Assembly: GCA_902806565.1 (NCBI GenBank)
Contig: CADCXA010000067.1
Span: 310,001-374,000, forward strand
Reading direction: 5' to 3'
DNA: 64,000 nt
Source of the DNA: Hypoxylon rubiginosum
Taxonomy: Eukaryota; Ascomycota; Sordariomycetes; Xylariales; Hypoxylaceae
The position numbers and the translations under genes were made by a program. The notes below the pieces were generated by a model. That model was not told the DNA's origin. It ran no database searches and saw nothing but the letters and a program-made list of their open reading frames with translations. Below, piece after piece: positions 32,962-45,563 of this stretch (its first letter is position 1; each line of letters opens with the position of its first letter).

Positions 32962-34047
32962 TCAAGGCAGCACAGGGTTCCCAGCGGAGCTACTCGCCAA
33001 AGCTCTTGCTTTGGCGTTGAACTTCTTGTCAACATGGTACCAAACGGTTTCGACTCCAGTCTCACTTCTTTTGAAGTTTTCCATTTGTCGGTAGATGGTC
33101 CGAATGATGTCGCTATTCTTGACGCCGTCCCTAGCACCATGTCCCTTGCCCGGCCTGTAATACTGGCGAGTTGCGCGATCCCATTCCCACTTATCGATAC
33201 GCTTCGTGAAGGTGTCGACGAGGTCGATCGAGTTGGTGGCAATGATTAGTCGTATGTGGTTGGTTTCGCTTTCTTTCTTAGCTTCCTTTAGATGACCCAA
33301 CCACTCATGTATTACCTCGTCTTTGATGACTTCCATAGCATGCCGTGCCGAATAGAACTCCGCACGTTGTTTAGAAGGGGTATCCATGTAGAACGGCTCC
33401 GATTGGTTGTACTTAGAGCCTTCGCCAAAGAACACGCCTATCCCAGCATTCACAGGGCCGACAGGGTATTTACTAGGAAGTACCCCGTCGACGTGAACGA
33501 TTATGGACCGCACATCGAGATACCTCCCTGCAGCCGCGAAGGTGGGTAAAGTTTGATGTCGGGGATGTGGGAGGTCGCTGGTGGCTACCCTTTTTGCCTT
33601 CAGCCAGGTGAGTTGACAGATATCGCACCAGATAGTGTCGAGTGTGTCTGGTGAATCGGGAACTGGCGTCTTGAATTCCATGAAACGAAATTTGCGGAAG
33701 TAATCCCATAAACCAGCACCTACGACCTGCTCGTCCAACTGAGGAATGAAGAGAGGATACCATCCAGCGTTCTCTGCGACGGTATAGTTGTCGAACCGAT
33801 TTTCTCGGCTTGTATCAGCAAGGGCATCGAGCTTATTAAGGTCCGCATATTGCTCGGACCAGGTAAACAAGGCCTGGCGCGGGTACGCCATGTAGACTAG
33901 TAGACCGTCTTTTATGTCGAGGGGAAATGTACCAATGTTGAGGAGAACCTTTTGGCAATTAAACAGACAAGGAGGGCAGATGCGGCGACCATGCTCACGG
34001 CATGCTAAGTCTTCGGATGACTGGCGGGAGGTATCTTCGGAGGCCAT
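32962..34047 (-). CDS. RNase H-fold protein with degenerate active site
   Basis: Single exon, 361 residues. The N-terminal Cys-rich motif (C16, C24, C27, C31) could bind zinc. From about 180 the RNase H layout appears: strand with Asp (IIVHVDG, D187), a hairpin with AGIGVFFGEGS, helix with Glu (KQRAEFYSARHAMEVI, E230), then strand LIIATNS where the usual TDS is TNS (N272). The final helix has KFNAKARALA where active enzymes have an Asp before the Ala. Two of the four metal-binding acids are therefore changed or missing. It may bind RNA:DNA hybrids without cutting, or be decaying. Similar RNase H-like proteins of unknown role are common in fungi. Confidence 0.68.
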   Translation of the reverse strand: MASEDTSRQSSEDLACREHGRRICPPCLFNCQKVLLNIGTFPLDIKDGLLVYMAYPRQALFTWSEQYADLNKLDALADTSRENRFDNYTVAENAGWYPLFIPQLDEQVVGAGLWDYFRKFRFMEFKTPVPDSPDTLDTIWCDICQLTWLKAKRVATSDLPHPRHQTLPTFAAAGRYLDVRSIIVHVDGVLPSKYPVGPVNAGIGVFFGEGSKYNQSEPFYMDTPSKQRAEFYSARHAMEVIKDEVIHEWLGHLKEAKKESETNHIRLIIATNSIDLVDTFTKRIDKWEWDRATRQYYRPGKGHGARDGVKNSDIIRTIYRQMENFKRSETGVETVWYHVDKKFNAKARALASSSAGNPVLP

Positions 34048-35449
34048 CGCGGAAGCAGGGTCCTTCTAGGAATCGATAAAATAAGGTACCGAGGAGGTAG
34101 GTGCCTAATTATGCAGAAGGCAGGTATATACCGAGAGAGATGATACTGAAGCTAATAACTCTGCGTATAGTATGGATGAAGCATTTGAGTAAATAATTAT
34201 CAGATAGCGTAGGTAAGATGTGGGTGTCAGCGCTGGCGGCATGGGAATATCAAGGAATGAGGATACTCAGGATAATCTAGGACCGGTAGCTCGTATTTGG
34301 AATGTGTAGGGGGGGAGAAGCAGGGATATACTAGAGAGAAGGCATGGGTTATTGACAAACGGCCCAGATATAAACGCTGAATGTGGTCGCCAATAAAGCA
34401 CTCCCACTGGCACTGGGCTGTTATTTCTGAGACGTTCTGTTGCGGAGAATTGGCTCGTATGGTTGATGACTACCGAAAGAGGGAAGGAGAGTTGCGTGAT
34501 GTGCTTAGAAACGAGGAAAGACGCTGAAGGTTCATCAGGAATAAAGAAGAGCTCAAGGAGGGAAGACGGTGCGAATTCTTAGTAGGGAAAAAGACGTTTG
34601 CTACTTCGGGCAAGCCACAATGGAGACATGTTGACGGAGTCATAGAAGCTAAGAGGTAGGCTTCGTCGATGCCTGTTTTCTTGATAATCCTGAACTATTT
34701 CCGTTTGATAGGTAATCATGATCATCTCCATACCAGCAATTCCTAGACATCTCCTAACCATGCCTTCCCCCATGCCTTCCCCCTTTTCCTTCCGGCGGCT
34801 CTCCTATAATGGGTTCATTCTGGAAGCGTTCGGTCTTAGCTCAAAGACTGCCTACGTATGATCCTATCCCGGGGAGCTGGCTTCAGAGAATCGACTTATT
34901 CGCTGAACGGTATCAGTTCCTATAGCTGCCGAACCTGTTTTGGACATAGTAACTCGACTGTGAGATTGATGTTCCATGGGCTGAGAGACAAGCCTTGACG
35001 TAAGCATCCTCTCACCCTTGAGCGGTAGGACTTGGCATATCGTTAGATACCTTGTTTGCGAATGAGGAGGTAGGTATGGTATGAATTCCCATCTAGAGCA
35101 CTGGCATCCGGGCACTACTCATAGCTTGTTACATTGATCCCGGCAAGATCAAGGACTACGAGGTCACATGGTAAGCGAGACTACTGATGGGAATCTCACT
35201 GATAACGTACTGGAAGTGAGATATATGATCAATATCGTCGTCAACGTTGCTTTCATCTTAGTCTTCTTAAATTAAAGGGGTCGTCGCGGTTTTATTATCG
35301 TACTTGTTGAACCAGCTGTGTGGCAAAACCCAACATTCCTGTCTTGTGTGATCTGCTTGCTGAATCGGATTTGAAGGACAAAGGTCACAGCAATGAGAAT
35401 TAGGGGCGAGTTGATAGAATATTTCAATACGACCTGAATCCTGTACACA
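34048..35449. other. Intergenic, no gene supported
   Basis: 1.4 kb between two minus-strand genes. Only frames below 85 codons without motifs. Confidence 0.5.
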
Positions 35450-36751
35450 CTATGGAACCACTTGAGACTTCTTGTTTCGATGTCTCACACTCGGCTGTTC
35501 CGGAGCAGGCGGTGCTTCTTCTCCATCAGTATTTCCTTCTTCACTGTCGTTCTCGACCCTGACAAGGTCGCTCGATAAATCACTATCTCTGTCTTCGCTC
35601 TTCAAGTACGGGTTCGACTTCTTAGATTCGAGTACCTCCCGCACAATCTTTTTACCCTCATCGACCTCTCCGTTTATTGTTCCGCAAGATATGCATTTCC
35701 ACTTCCCCAGCTCGGCCAAGGTTCTAGTTCCAGGAGGCGCCTGTCCATTCACAAGGCGACAGTTTTGGCATATCAGCACAATACGGTTCTTCGGCGCCAT
35801 CTCGTCCTCGCCAAGCATGAGATCCATAATGCGATCATACCAGTGGGGTGGGCCTGAGTTCATATTGTACTGGGCATAAGTTGGTGGTAGTGGGCCTGCG
35901 TTGGGCGCAAACTCTTCTGTTGGCTGCTCGGGCGCGTGTACGCGGGGTATGGGATAGGGACTTTGTTGTTGCGGCGAGGCGACTAGGGGAGGTTGAGGCG
36001 GCCTCTGAATATTGGCGGTTGGCGGAGGTGGCAAGTTGGTTCGGCCACCGGGTGTGCTGGATCCTGTGCTCTGGCGCCCTTTCTTGCCAGGACCCCTTTT
36101 CTGCTCGCTGTCGCGCTCGTCAACACCTGGTCCTTGCTGCTTAGGCTGGTTTCGCTTCTCTCCTCCGTACTTCTCTAGCAATTCTAGAGTAGAATCATAT
36201 TTAGTAGCGTCCTTAAGCTTTTGGATGGTCTTGGCGCGTTCGGCTTGTTGGTCTTTCAGGCGAGATTCGAGCGTGTCGATGCGGAAGCTAAAGTATGCGT
36301 TCGTTAGGGTTCTAACAAGGTAAATCCTGATTCGAACAGATCGTGTTAGCAAGATGTTGATGCAGCTAGGGTTGCTCGACCAGGTATAGCGACATACAGG
36401 ACTGGGCCACCGGCCATTCCGGTCCATTCCCACGGCCCCAAGTTCTGCCATCCCACTACTAGGGTTAAGACGATGGCGTATACAAGGTATGCAAAGGTAA
36501 GGTATAGAGTCCAAAGGACTTTTATGCGCCGGGCGTTGGATCGAGCACGGTCTAGATGGGCTTGAGTGGTTGCGATCTTGGTGGAGAGAGTTGAGAGTGT
36601 CTTCTCAAACGATGATGTGGAAGAGTCATGGCCCTGTTGGTCATCGAGCATTTATTAGCTATGTCGTATCCTTATAAAAGACCGGGGAGATATGATATGC
36701 TCCTGTTTTACGGTCGCTTCGACATACCTTCCAAGGCCAGAGTGATACCAT
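35450..36751 (-). CDS. LNP1: Lunapark, ER three-way junction protein
   Basis: Exons 36751-36728 (codes MVSLWPWK), 36633-36398 and 36326-35450 give 378 residues. The short first exon was found upstream because MVSxWPWK is the conserved Lunapark start and a GT-AG intron (36727-36634) joins it in frame. A coiled coil precedes two hydrophobic hairpin segments (about 45-100) that insert in the ER membrane. A second coiled coil follows (RIDTLESRLKDQQAERAKTI). Then come a Pro-rich disordered linker and the zinc ribbon CQNC...CISC (ICQNCRLVNG and WKCISCGTING). Lunapark stabilises tubular ER network junctions together with atlastin/Sey1 and reticulons. Confidence 0.93.
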
Positions 36752-37459
36752 AACTTGGGTAGTAGGATGGTCTACCGTAGAGAGACCATGGCAGGTTGGA
36801 GGAAAGGACACGAGAAACAGAAAAGAGCTAAAATAGTGTGAATTGTTTATTTCTTCCTTTTTTAGAATGACGACGAGTACAAATGGAGTTTCAGGATGGC
36901 GACGAGGACAAACAAATGATGGTTACAAATGAAGGAAGAAGAATAAAAAAAGGATACACAGTCTGGCGAGTCTTGTTTGGGACCACGACGTCAGGCAGGT
37001 GATCTATTGAGACCTAATGACAGGTGTGACGCCATTATAGGTGAAGCAATTAAAACAACAACAAAAAATGGACAACGCGCAAGACATCTCACGTAGGACG
37101 TACCTATGTATTCGGATTATGAACATATCGTGATAGTGTGATAGTCAGATATTACTCTAAGGGGACTAAGTTTTGCTAAATTTAGAGGTCGCTGTCTCAG
37201 CTCTACGGCCCCTAAGATTAGCTGATAGGTACCCTCCACGTCTTTCGATAGGTGTTATCTTTCAGCATGCAATAGCTTACCCAGGAGTTTTCTTTAGGAA
37301 ACATACAAGAAACCCTAATCTTCAATTCTAACCATTTCGCTTCTACCTCGAGTCTATTATCGCCTTGATGACCGCTAATGCGCATGGCTACGATCCCCGC
37401 TTCTCCATTGTCGCATTTCCCGTTGGTGGCTTAAACAGAAGGCGGTTCTGTAAGACGTC
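36752..37459. promoter_or_regulatory. Shared divergent promoter of Lunapark and Rud3 genes
   Basis: The two start codons face away from each other across 708 bp, so both promoters lie here. The stretch is A-rich near the Lunapark side (36850-36960) and pyrimidine-rich before Rud3 (about 37310-37360). Confidence 0.5.
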
Positions 37460-40400
37460 ATGTTCTCTGTAAGTCAAGCTACTCTGCCATCACAGTCCGA
37501 CGACTGTCTTGCGTATTTCTTACCAAGAAATCCACCTCTATCTAGAGAATCAAAGGCGCCATCGACCGGAGCATTGCCGAAGAGCAAGCTCGTCAAAGAT
37601 CCATAGCCGAGCAGAGATCGAATACCACCTCGCCTTCCATTCCTGGCCAACGCCCACGGTCCATCTCGAGGGCCAATAGCACCAACTCACCCGCCAGGAG
37701 GAAACCCAAGAAGCCTAGCCAAGATATCACAAATGGCGATAGCATAACGAACCCAGACCCCGCCGTATTCGAAGCCGCTTTCGTACTCGACGATGACGAT
37801 ATCGATCCTTCTGTTTCCCGGTCCGCGTCACCAGAGAAGGTTACGAAGGAGGACTCGGGCAGTAGCGAGAAGAACGATGGCGCAAATAAACAGAATACCG
37901 ATGTGGAGGACCGGACCGGTGCTGTAGCAGACGAGGAATCCAAGGATGTCTCATCTACTGCGCCGGCGGAGCTCCCGCCTCAGGTCAGGGCTAAGCTCCG
38001 CAAGCTGGAGAAGCTGGAGGCTACATATCCAGGTTGGCTACATGAACCATTAAATGCTTCCGTGTGTTTTGTCGACTAACGTCGATCTTTTGCATCGCGT
38101 AGAACTGCTACGGTCATACCGAATCGCGCACGGCCGAGCCACGTCGATTGAACCCTTCGAGCGAGCCTTGCGCGAGAATACTCCGTTGACTACCATCAAA
38201 GACCCCGCCGCTCTTGTTGAGTATCTGAACCAGCTAAATCTGAAAGGAGACATGGTTATGAACGAGTTTAAGCGCGTCTCAGCCGAGAAGGACAGTTTTA
38301 AGAAGAAGTACGACGAAGCCGACAAGGAACTGGTCGCTCTCAGGGAAGAAGTCGCTGCTCTGAATGCCGCCAAGGCCAAAGAGGTACCAATACAGACCAC
38401 CGACCAACCAGAGAGCGTTTCCGAGAAGGGGGCCGAAGGAGAAGAGAAGCAAGCGTCTTCGCCTTCTGCAAATAAGTCGCCCGTCTCATCTATACTGGGT
38501 GTCTTTTCTCCTAGACAAAAGCCTGTGACCGTCGAAGACTCCAGAGATGCGAGCGAAGACATGTTTTCTTACGACGATGAGATCCCCCAACTTCAGGCCG
38601 AGGTTGCGTCCAAAACTGAAGAGATCACCAAGCTTGCATCCGAGATAGGCATCTTAAAGGAAGAATTAGCAGTTACCAAGGAGAACAGTGCCGGGTTGGT
38701 GGAAAGCCTCGAAAAGGCCACGCGGGAACTGAGTGAAACTCGGGACAAAGCTGCCATCCAGGACGCAATGCAAACTCAACTAGATGCGAGAAATATCGAG
38801 ATCGAGTCACTCACGAAGAAGCTGGAACAGGCGCAATCGCAACTACGGAATTTGGAAACAAGTCTCGAGAATCAAACATCGGAGGCGGCGTCTGCAGCAA
38901 AGGAGCAGGAATCCAAAATAGAGTCTACAACGGTGAAGAACACGGAGCTTGGTACGGAGCTGAAGAAGCTTGGAGATGCGAAATCTCAGCTCGAAATAAA
39001 AGTACGTGGTCTCACTAGCGAAGTCGATTCTCTCAAGAACGCCAAAACCGAGGGCGAGGAGAAAATCGCACAGTTAAACAAGCAAATTCAATTCGCTGCT
39101 TCGACCTCGGCATCTCCGTCGCAATCGCTGGCAGTTCCTGTGGCGGCCCCTACATCCGGGGGTTCTAAGAAAAAGAACAAGAAGAAGAAGAAGGGCGGTG
39201 CCTCTGCTGACACTATCTCCGTCGCTGCGAGTGAGACATCAGAACAAGCCCAGCCGTCGCCTCTCGAAAGCCCGGAGACCGAGACTCTTAAAGCTGAAGT
39301 TGCTAAGCTAAAGGATGAAATTACCGAGAAGGATGGTCAAATTGAGCGCTTGTCGAAGCAAAGAAAGACGGAGGAGGACCTCAAAGAAGAGATTGAAAAT
39401 ATGCAACAGAACCTCATTGACATCGGCCAAGATCATGTTGAAGCTAAAGATAAGATCAAGACATTGGAGTCCGAGAAGGCGGCATTGAAATCTCGGATCG
39501 AAGCTCTCGAAAAGGAGATAGGTACATTCACGTCCAGCGCCGAAGCGAACTCCGAGCTACAGGCGGATTTCGATTCTATCAAGGCCGAATTCGAGGAGCT
39601 TAAGATCAAATCTCAGTCCCTACAGTCAGACCTGGGTGCTACCCAACAATTAGCACAGAGTCGTTACAAGGACCTCACCGATTTGCGTGAAGTCCTAACG
39701 AAGGCCCAGCCTGAGCTCAAAAACTTGCGCCAAGAATCCGCGACTCTCAAAACTACCAAGGAGGAGTTGGCTTCCAAGCAGAACGAGCTGCGCAATCTTG
39801 AGAAGCGCGAGAAGGATTTGAAGAGCGAAGTTGCTAGGGCCCAACGCTTAGCTTCCGACCGCGAATCAGAGATCAAATTACTGAACGACAAATTGGCCAC
39901 TGAGAGGGCGTCCCGAACTCGTCTCGAGGATGAGAAACGCGTGGCTGGTAGAGATTACCGCCGTGCCGAGGCCGAGAAGATCGAGCTATCGGCCAAGGCA
40001 GAAAAGGCAGGCCGCGAGCTGGAAACCCTTCAATCGGAGCTCTCTTCGCTCCGTCCCAAGGTCAAACAGCTCGAGGATGAGGTTACAAAATTGAAGAAGG
40101 AGAAGAACGCTATGCGAGAAGAGGCAGAACTGAAGACCCAGCAGTATAACAACGCGCAGGGCTTGCTAAGTTCCATGCGAGACCAAACAGCTGAATTGTC
40201 CATTCAGCTCAAGGAAGCCCGAGGTCAGTCAGAGAGCCTAGAAGAGGAGCTGGCGGAAGTGCAGAAGCACCTTTCCGAACGGACTCGTGAAGGCGAGACA
40301 ATGCGCCGTATGCTCGCCGACGTCGATGAGCGAGCGGACACAAAAGTGCGGGATATGCGTGCCCGGATGGAAGCAGCTGTCGAGGAACGTGATCGCATCG

Positions 40401-41093
40401 AAGATGAGTCGTCAACTCTGGCTCGGCGTCGCGCTAGGGAGTCTGAGGAGTTGAAGAGCAAAGTTCGGGAGCTCGAACGCGAAGTCCGTACGCTCACTAA
40501 CGAGAAGGACGAGCTAGAAGCTCGCGAAAGAGAGTGGCGTCGCCGTCGCGAGGAGCTTGAGCAAGTTGAAGAGAAAGCCGCGGCCGAAGTAGACGATATG
40601 CACGCGGCGGTTACTAATCTACGATCCGCATTAGATGCGTCCGAGCAGCAGGTGCGCGACGCGGAAAAGCAGCGTATGGATCTGCGGAAGTTGCTAGACG
40701 AGGCCCGAGGCCGTTACGAAAAGGCGAATAAGGAGCTCAAGACCATCCAGGCTAGATTTGGTGTCGGCGGCAGCTCCTCCAACGTCACGAGCAGTGGGAG
40801 ATCTAGTACTGATTCTACACGGAGTGGTGTTAACGGGGCGGCCCATACGGCATCTGGGTCGAATGGTCCGGATACTATGTACCTCAAGACCATTCTGCTA
40901 CAATTCCTCGAGGTAAAGGACGAGAAGGTCCGGGCGCAACTGGTGCCGGTGTTGGGGAAGTTGTTGCGATTCGATCGGTAAGCATCTCTGACCTAACGCT
41001 GCTATGGCAATATATGAAGCTAACAATGAAACCAGGAATGACGAACAGAAATGGATGGCTGCTGTCCAACATCTATCGAAACCAGGCCGATAG
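37460..41093 (+). CDS. RUD3: Golgin Rud3/GMAP-210-like, cis-Golgi coiled-coil tether
   Basis: Exons 37460-37468 (MFS), 37546-38032, 38103-40977 and 41036-41093 give 1142 residues. The N-terminus RIKGAIDRSIAEEQ is followed by a disordered Ser-rich region and an acidic stretch. From about 190 to 1050 the protein is almost continuous heptad-type coiled coil, interrupted by a Gly/Lys-rich hinge (about 515-530, KKKNKKKKK). At the C-terminus, MYLKTILLQFLE...LVPVLGKLLRFD at about 1091-1124 matches the GRAB domain that binds Arf1-GTP and recruits Rud3-type golgins to the cis-Golgi. Its distal part depends on the last splice (40978-41035). It tethers ER-derived vesicles and helps maintain Golgi structure. 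Confidence 0.88.
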
Positions 41094-42961
41094 CTGGTAA
41101 GATGACGAGAGTCGACGTGTATAGGTACCAGGTAGCTGAAGATACTGCATAGCGTGGGAGTCCACTGGATCTCAATTGTATAATAAAACATCGGAATTCC
41201 TAACGAGACGTCTGATTTCAAGGTCGCGCAAATTACCTATCAATTGATAGCTACTGACTCGTTACAGTTCGCCGCCCTGCCATTGTCCCGTGGTGGCCAT
41301 GGACACCAAACTTGATCATTTTTAGGTAACTCGTCAACCTTTTATCGTGTCTCTGAGAATGCGAACAGTAACTCATCGAGTTGCAGTCAGTTGGCAGGCA
41401 AATTATTACGTGCTACAAGAGATGGCATTTATATCACAGATTAGTTGGTTAGACTTCTAGCTCCTGAGCCCCTTTAGCGACACCACACTTGAGACATGCG
41501 AACCCATCAGCCTCTTATGTATGAAATCAATAGCCACGTTCTTGGAATACGATTTGTCATTGCGCACTTCGCTACGAGTTGTCGCTTTGCGGCAATGGAC
41601 AAGTTTTAGGGTTGAATTCTGACGGCCAACTGAGTCCAACTATTCGGAATGCGCCTTTTCGAACTTTCGCCAGTTCCATGTAGATACCCAGGTAGCCAGC
41701 TGGGGCGAATTTAATATATTAAGTGGCCAGGGCGATATGCAGACCTCGTCTGTCGACCGCCAAGTGTTCAGGCCGGACCATCCAGCCGGTGCCAATCGCG
41801 ACGCTACATCAGGTGCGGCGTCCCAGCCCTCTGGAGTCACCGGATTTAGCCTGAAAAGAACCACAGCGCGGGAACTGGGGCTTTGCAGCATGCCATGTGT
41901 TGGTGTGTCAAGTTAATCAAGTTAATATCAAAAGAGATGGCTAACTGACTTCACCTCATGATGTCGTCCAGCCGGCCAGAGGTCGATTTGCGAAAGGGCG
42001 AGGTAATAAGTGAGTGCTCTATCCCAGCTTACTACGAGCAACGCACCACTCTCTCCCTTGGCGAGGGATCTGACGATGTCCGCGTTTCTCGGCCCACGGT
42101 GCAGGTTGATGGTGCTTCGATGCCGTGATGATACGATCAACTAAGCGAGACCAATTAATAACCTCGATGGCCCGTAATCCGGGTAGGCACCCAGGTAGAA
42201 ACATTTGGCTCCTGTCGGCCACATAGTGCCAAGTTCTCATTTCGAGCAACAAGAGTCAGAAACACAGGCTTCGTACGCATTCGAGAAATCACCAACAAGC
42301 GCAGAACCAGATCTATGCCCTCGGCAGCGGGTCATCTATCGGCCAACTTTACCTCAGTTCCGCCTTGGCAAGCCGTGCTAGGTGTAGTTGATCTAGGGAC
42401 AGCGCTAGAGGACGAGCGATTGGTGCTGGGTTCGAGAAAGGATTCGGCTTGGGGTTCGTACTGAGCCGCTATTCCGAGATGGTGTGAGCGCCGAGCGGGC
42501 AGGCCAACGACATTGAGTCCTGAAGATGGCGGCTTGGCGTCAGCAGTGTTGGGGTCGATTCAAGATATAGCCCATGGGGTGGTAGACCAACGAGCCAGAA
42601 CCCCAGGTTTTTAGAGAGAATATCGGGGATTTTAGGTATACCCCTGTCGTCTTACCCCGGAGTCCAGGTCACTCATAAACGAGCTACCACAGGAAAACGT
42701 GCCAGGTAACCGCCATGGTAGTATTAGATGCCGAGCCTTAAGTCGGACCAGAGGTATATTATCCCGAGATGCAGCTGTTTCCATACCTAGTCCTACGCAG
42801 CTCCCACGGGTGATGTGACGATACCAGAAGACTTTAAAAGGACGTCAAAGTCCAGCTGAACAGCCGCGTCTCGTGCTAGAGCAGCTTCGTTTTCTTCGCT
42901 ACACCCTCTTGAGCACGAACTACAGAAGCCGAAACCGAAACAGCCTTCTAATCTACTCAAA
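41094..42961. other. Intergenic, no gene supported
   Basis: 1.9 kb. The largest frames (about 80-85 codons on the minus strand at 41640-41891) have no motif or splice partner. Confidence 0.5.
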
Positions 42962-44976
42962 ATGGGCGGCGCAGGCACTGGATTGGGCGTGGCCGATCCT
43001 ATCATCACCCGTCTCGCAAACGAGGACCATGTCAGATGGTACAAGAAGCCCAACCTGCGATACCTCTATTTCCTGCTCTTCCCAACTTGCATGGGAATCG
43101 AATTGACATCCGGCTTCGATTCGCAAATGATCAATGCGCTGCAGATCGTACCGTCATGGATTTCATGTGAGCTCCTACCTTCTTAGGCCGCCAACGACTA
43201 AGTAGAAACAGTCCAGCTAATGAGAATTTTTTAAAAATGAAGACTTTGGAAATCCTCAGGGTTCTCTCAAGGGCATAATAGCCGCTGCATACTCTCTCGG
43301 TGCCATTGTTTCACTCCCCTTCATTGGCGTTGTCAATGACAAGTTCGGTCGTCGCTGGTCAATCATCGGAGGCTCTGTCATAATGGTAGTTGGAGCTTTG
43401 ATCCAAGGCTTCGCCGTCAACGGTACGCAGTCGAATAATTATCCTTACCAAAAATTACAAAATCGCTAATGCGCATGTGTAGCTGGCATGTACATTGTGG
43501 CACGACTTATCTTGGGATTCGGCATTCCCACTTGTATCGTCTCTGCTTCGTCCCTGATCGGCGAGCTGGCCTACCCAAAGGAACGGCCAGTCCTAACGTC
43601 GCTATTCAACGTGGCGTACTTTGTTGGTCAGATTATTGCCGCCGGTATATGCTTCGGAACGAATAACATCGCGTCTAATATGGCATGGAAGATCCCTTCA
43701 TGGCTTCAGATGTGTCCTTCGCTGCTACAGATCGCTTTCGTGCTGTAAGTCCGGACTCTCCACACCCCACAGTATCATGGCGACCTAATAATTTGAGAAG
43801 CTTCTTACCCGAATCTCCTCGTTGGTTAGTCCAGAAAGACAGAGTAGAGGAAGCGTACGAGGTCCTGGTCACGTATCATGCTGAAGGCGACCGTGAATCC
43901 GAGTTCGTCAAGGCCGAGTTTGCTCAGATTCAGGCAACTATAAGTATCGAGCTCGAGAACTCCAAAGCCTCCTGGGCAGATTTAATAGCTACGTCGGGTA
44001 TGCGCCGCCGCATGTTGATCAGTTGCGTATGTCTCCCTCCTTCGGCGGCCTTTTAGATGCATTCTGGCTTCTCAATAACCCCTTTTCAAGAGACTAATAG
44101 TTGACAATTATTATTATAGATGCTCGGACTTTTTACGCAATGGTCCGGCAACACTCTCATCTCGTACTATCTCGGCGACCTCCTCGCCATGATCGGCAAG
44201 AGTGACTCGGTTTTCAAGCAGCAGATTAATCTGGCCAATTCGTGCTGGCAATTTGTCTGTGGCACATGCGTTGCCTTCCTGGTTACCAGGTTTAAACGGC
44301 GCCAAATGTATCTTGCCTGTACCATGTCTCTGCTATGCGTCTATATTGCATGGACGATCAGCATGGAGAGGGCTATCGCGGGTCAGAACGCCGGCCGACC
44401 TAACGATGCGGCCAACATTGCAACGATATTCTGGATCTTTGCCTACTCGCCTTGCTACAATATTGGCTACAATGCATTAACATATAGTATGTTCTTGACT
44501 ATCGAGACGCCTAGCTTTTGAAAGCATACTAATTCTTGACGCAGCCTACCTGGTCGAGCTTTGGCCATATGCCGAGCGGTCCCGCGGTATCGCATTCTTT
44601 CAGCTTTTTGGTCGATTGGCTGGCTTCTTCACCACCTTCGTCAACCCGATCGGCCTCGCAAACGTGAGCTGGCGATATCTCATATCGTACTGCTGCTTTC
44701 TGGCGTTTGAGATCGGCTTCGTCTACTTTATGTTTCCCGAGACCTTCGGGAGAACTCTGGAAGAATTGGCCTTCCGTAAGTTGACACTGCATGGTCATTG
44801 AAGCCGAAAAGTGTTTTGCTAACATCTTAATCCCTATAGTATTTGAGGATAAGGCACTCGCTGAAGAAGCCACGCATGCCGTCGAGAAGGTGGTCGTGCA
44901 TCACGAGGATCCCATCGTTGCGAAGGGGACTCTAGACACGCATGTCGCGACCTCGGAAGTCAAGAATCAAGCCTGA
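42962..44976 (+). CDS. MFS sugar transporter, lactose-permease (Lac12)-like
   Basis: Seven exons, 42962-43166, 43243-43422, 43483-43744, 43801-44026, 44120-44486, 44545-44775 and 44840-44976, give 535 residues. All six junctions are GT-AG and restore family motifs. TM1 carries ELTSGFDSQMINALQ. The loop after TM2 is NDKFGRRWS, PESPRWLV is at about 219-226, TQWSGNTLISYYLG is in TM7, RFKRRQMY after TM8, YLVELWPYAERSRG in TM10-11, and PETFGRTLEELAFLFED at the end. The Q-W-SGN replacement of the hexose-porter QQITG is typical of the Lac12/disaccharide permease branch. Disaccharide/H+ symport at the plasma membrane is the likely role. Confidence 0.88.
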
Positions 44977-45250
44977 ACCCTGCCGCTGGAGAAGCTGTTC
45001 TAGTAGTGCTCGGTGGTGGTATGTAATTGAACTTGACCAACAAGACGGACATTCACATCGTAGGCAGATGAATTCAAGTTCTTGTACAGGCGATGCGTGT
45101 AACGTAAGAGGCCTTCAAGGGTATACATAGGGGTACGCACGTAAAAGCTACCGCTCGGCGAATTGTAGGTTCGGCAAAAGGTCTAAGCCGTTTGAGATAT
45201 CGGGTGAAGATGATGTCTTACAAAACTGTTTTAAATATCAAACCACCTAA

Positions 45251-45563
45251 GAGAAAAAGGGGAACGGCCAGATAGCGCTGATAAGAATCAAACCTAACAC
45301 CCCTCATGTATAAAATATATTCCAATAGTACTAATAAAATAAATAATACGCCCCTACACCTGCTTCCAGCCTAGACTAAAAACCCAAAAAACAGCGGGAA
45401 ACTCATACCATAAGTAAAGATTAAACACTTAGACTTAAAACTAAGTAAGGCCATATAACCAATTAAGCTATTAGCACTACCAAAAAAAGGGGAACAGCCA
45501 GATAACACTAATAGGAATCAAACCTAACACCCCTTATATATAAGATATATTCCAGTCTAAGAT
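45251..45563. repeat. Degenerate direct repeat pair with tRNA-like promoter box
   Basis: Segments 45255-45322 and 45487-45556 align over about 65 bp (both contain GAATCAAACCTAACACCCCT). In the part I compared by eye they differ only by transitions (G/A and C/T). On the minus strand each copy contains GGTTTGATTC, close to a Pol III B box, and ends in CCCC plus a T-run. Between the copies, 45459-45470 reads TAGCTTAATTGG on the minus strand, a tRNA A-box with C-to-T and G-to-A type changes. It could be a tRNA-derived SINE, a tRNA pseudogene or a mitochondrial insertion. Confidence 0.5.

Noticed and set aside
45251..45563. Intact tRNA gene
   Set aside because: The A-box-like and B-box-like strings are too far apart, and no consistent cloverleaf or acceptor stem can be drawn.
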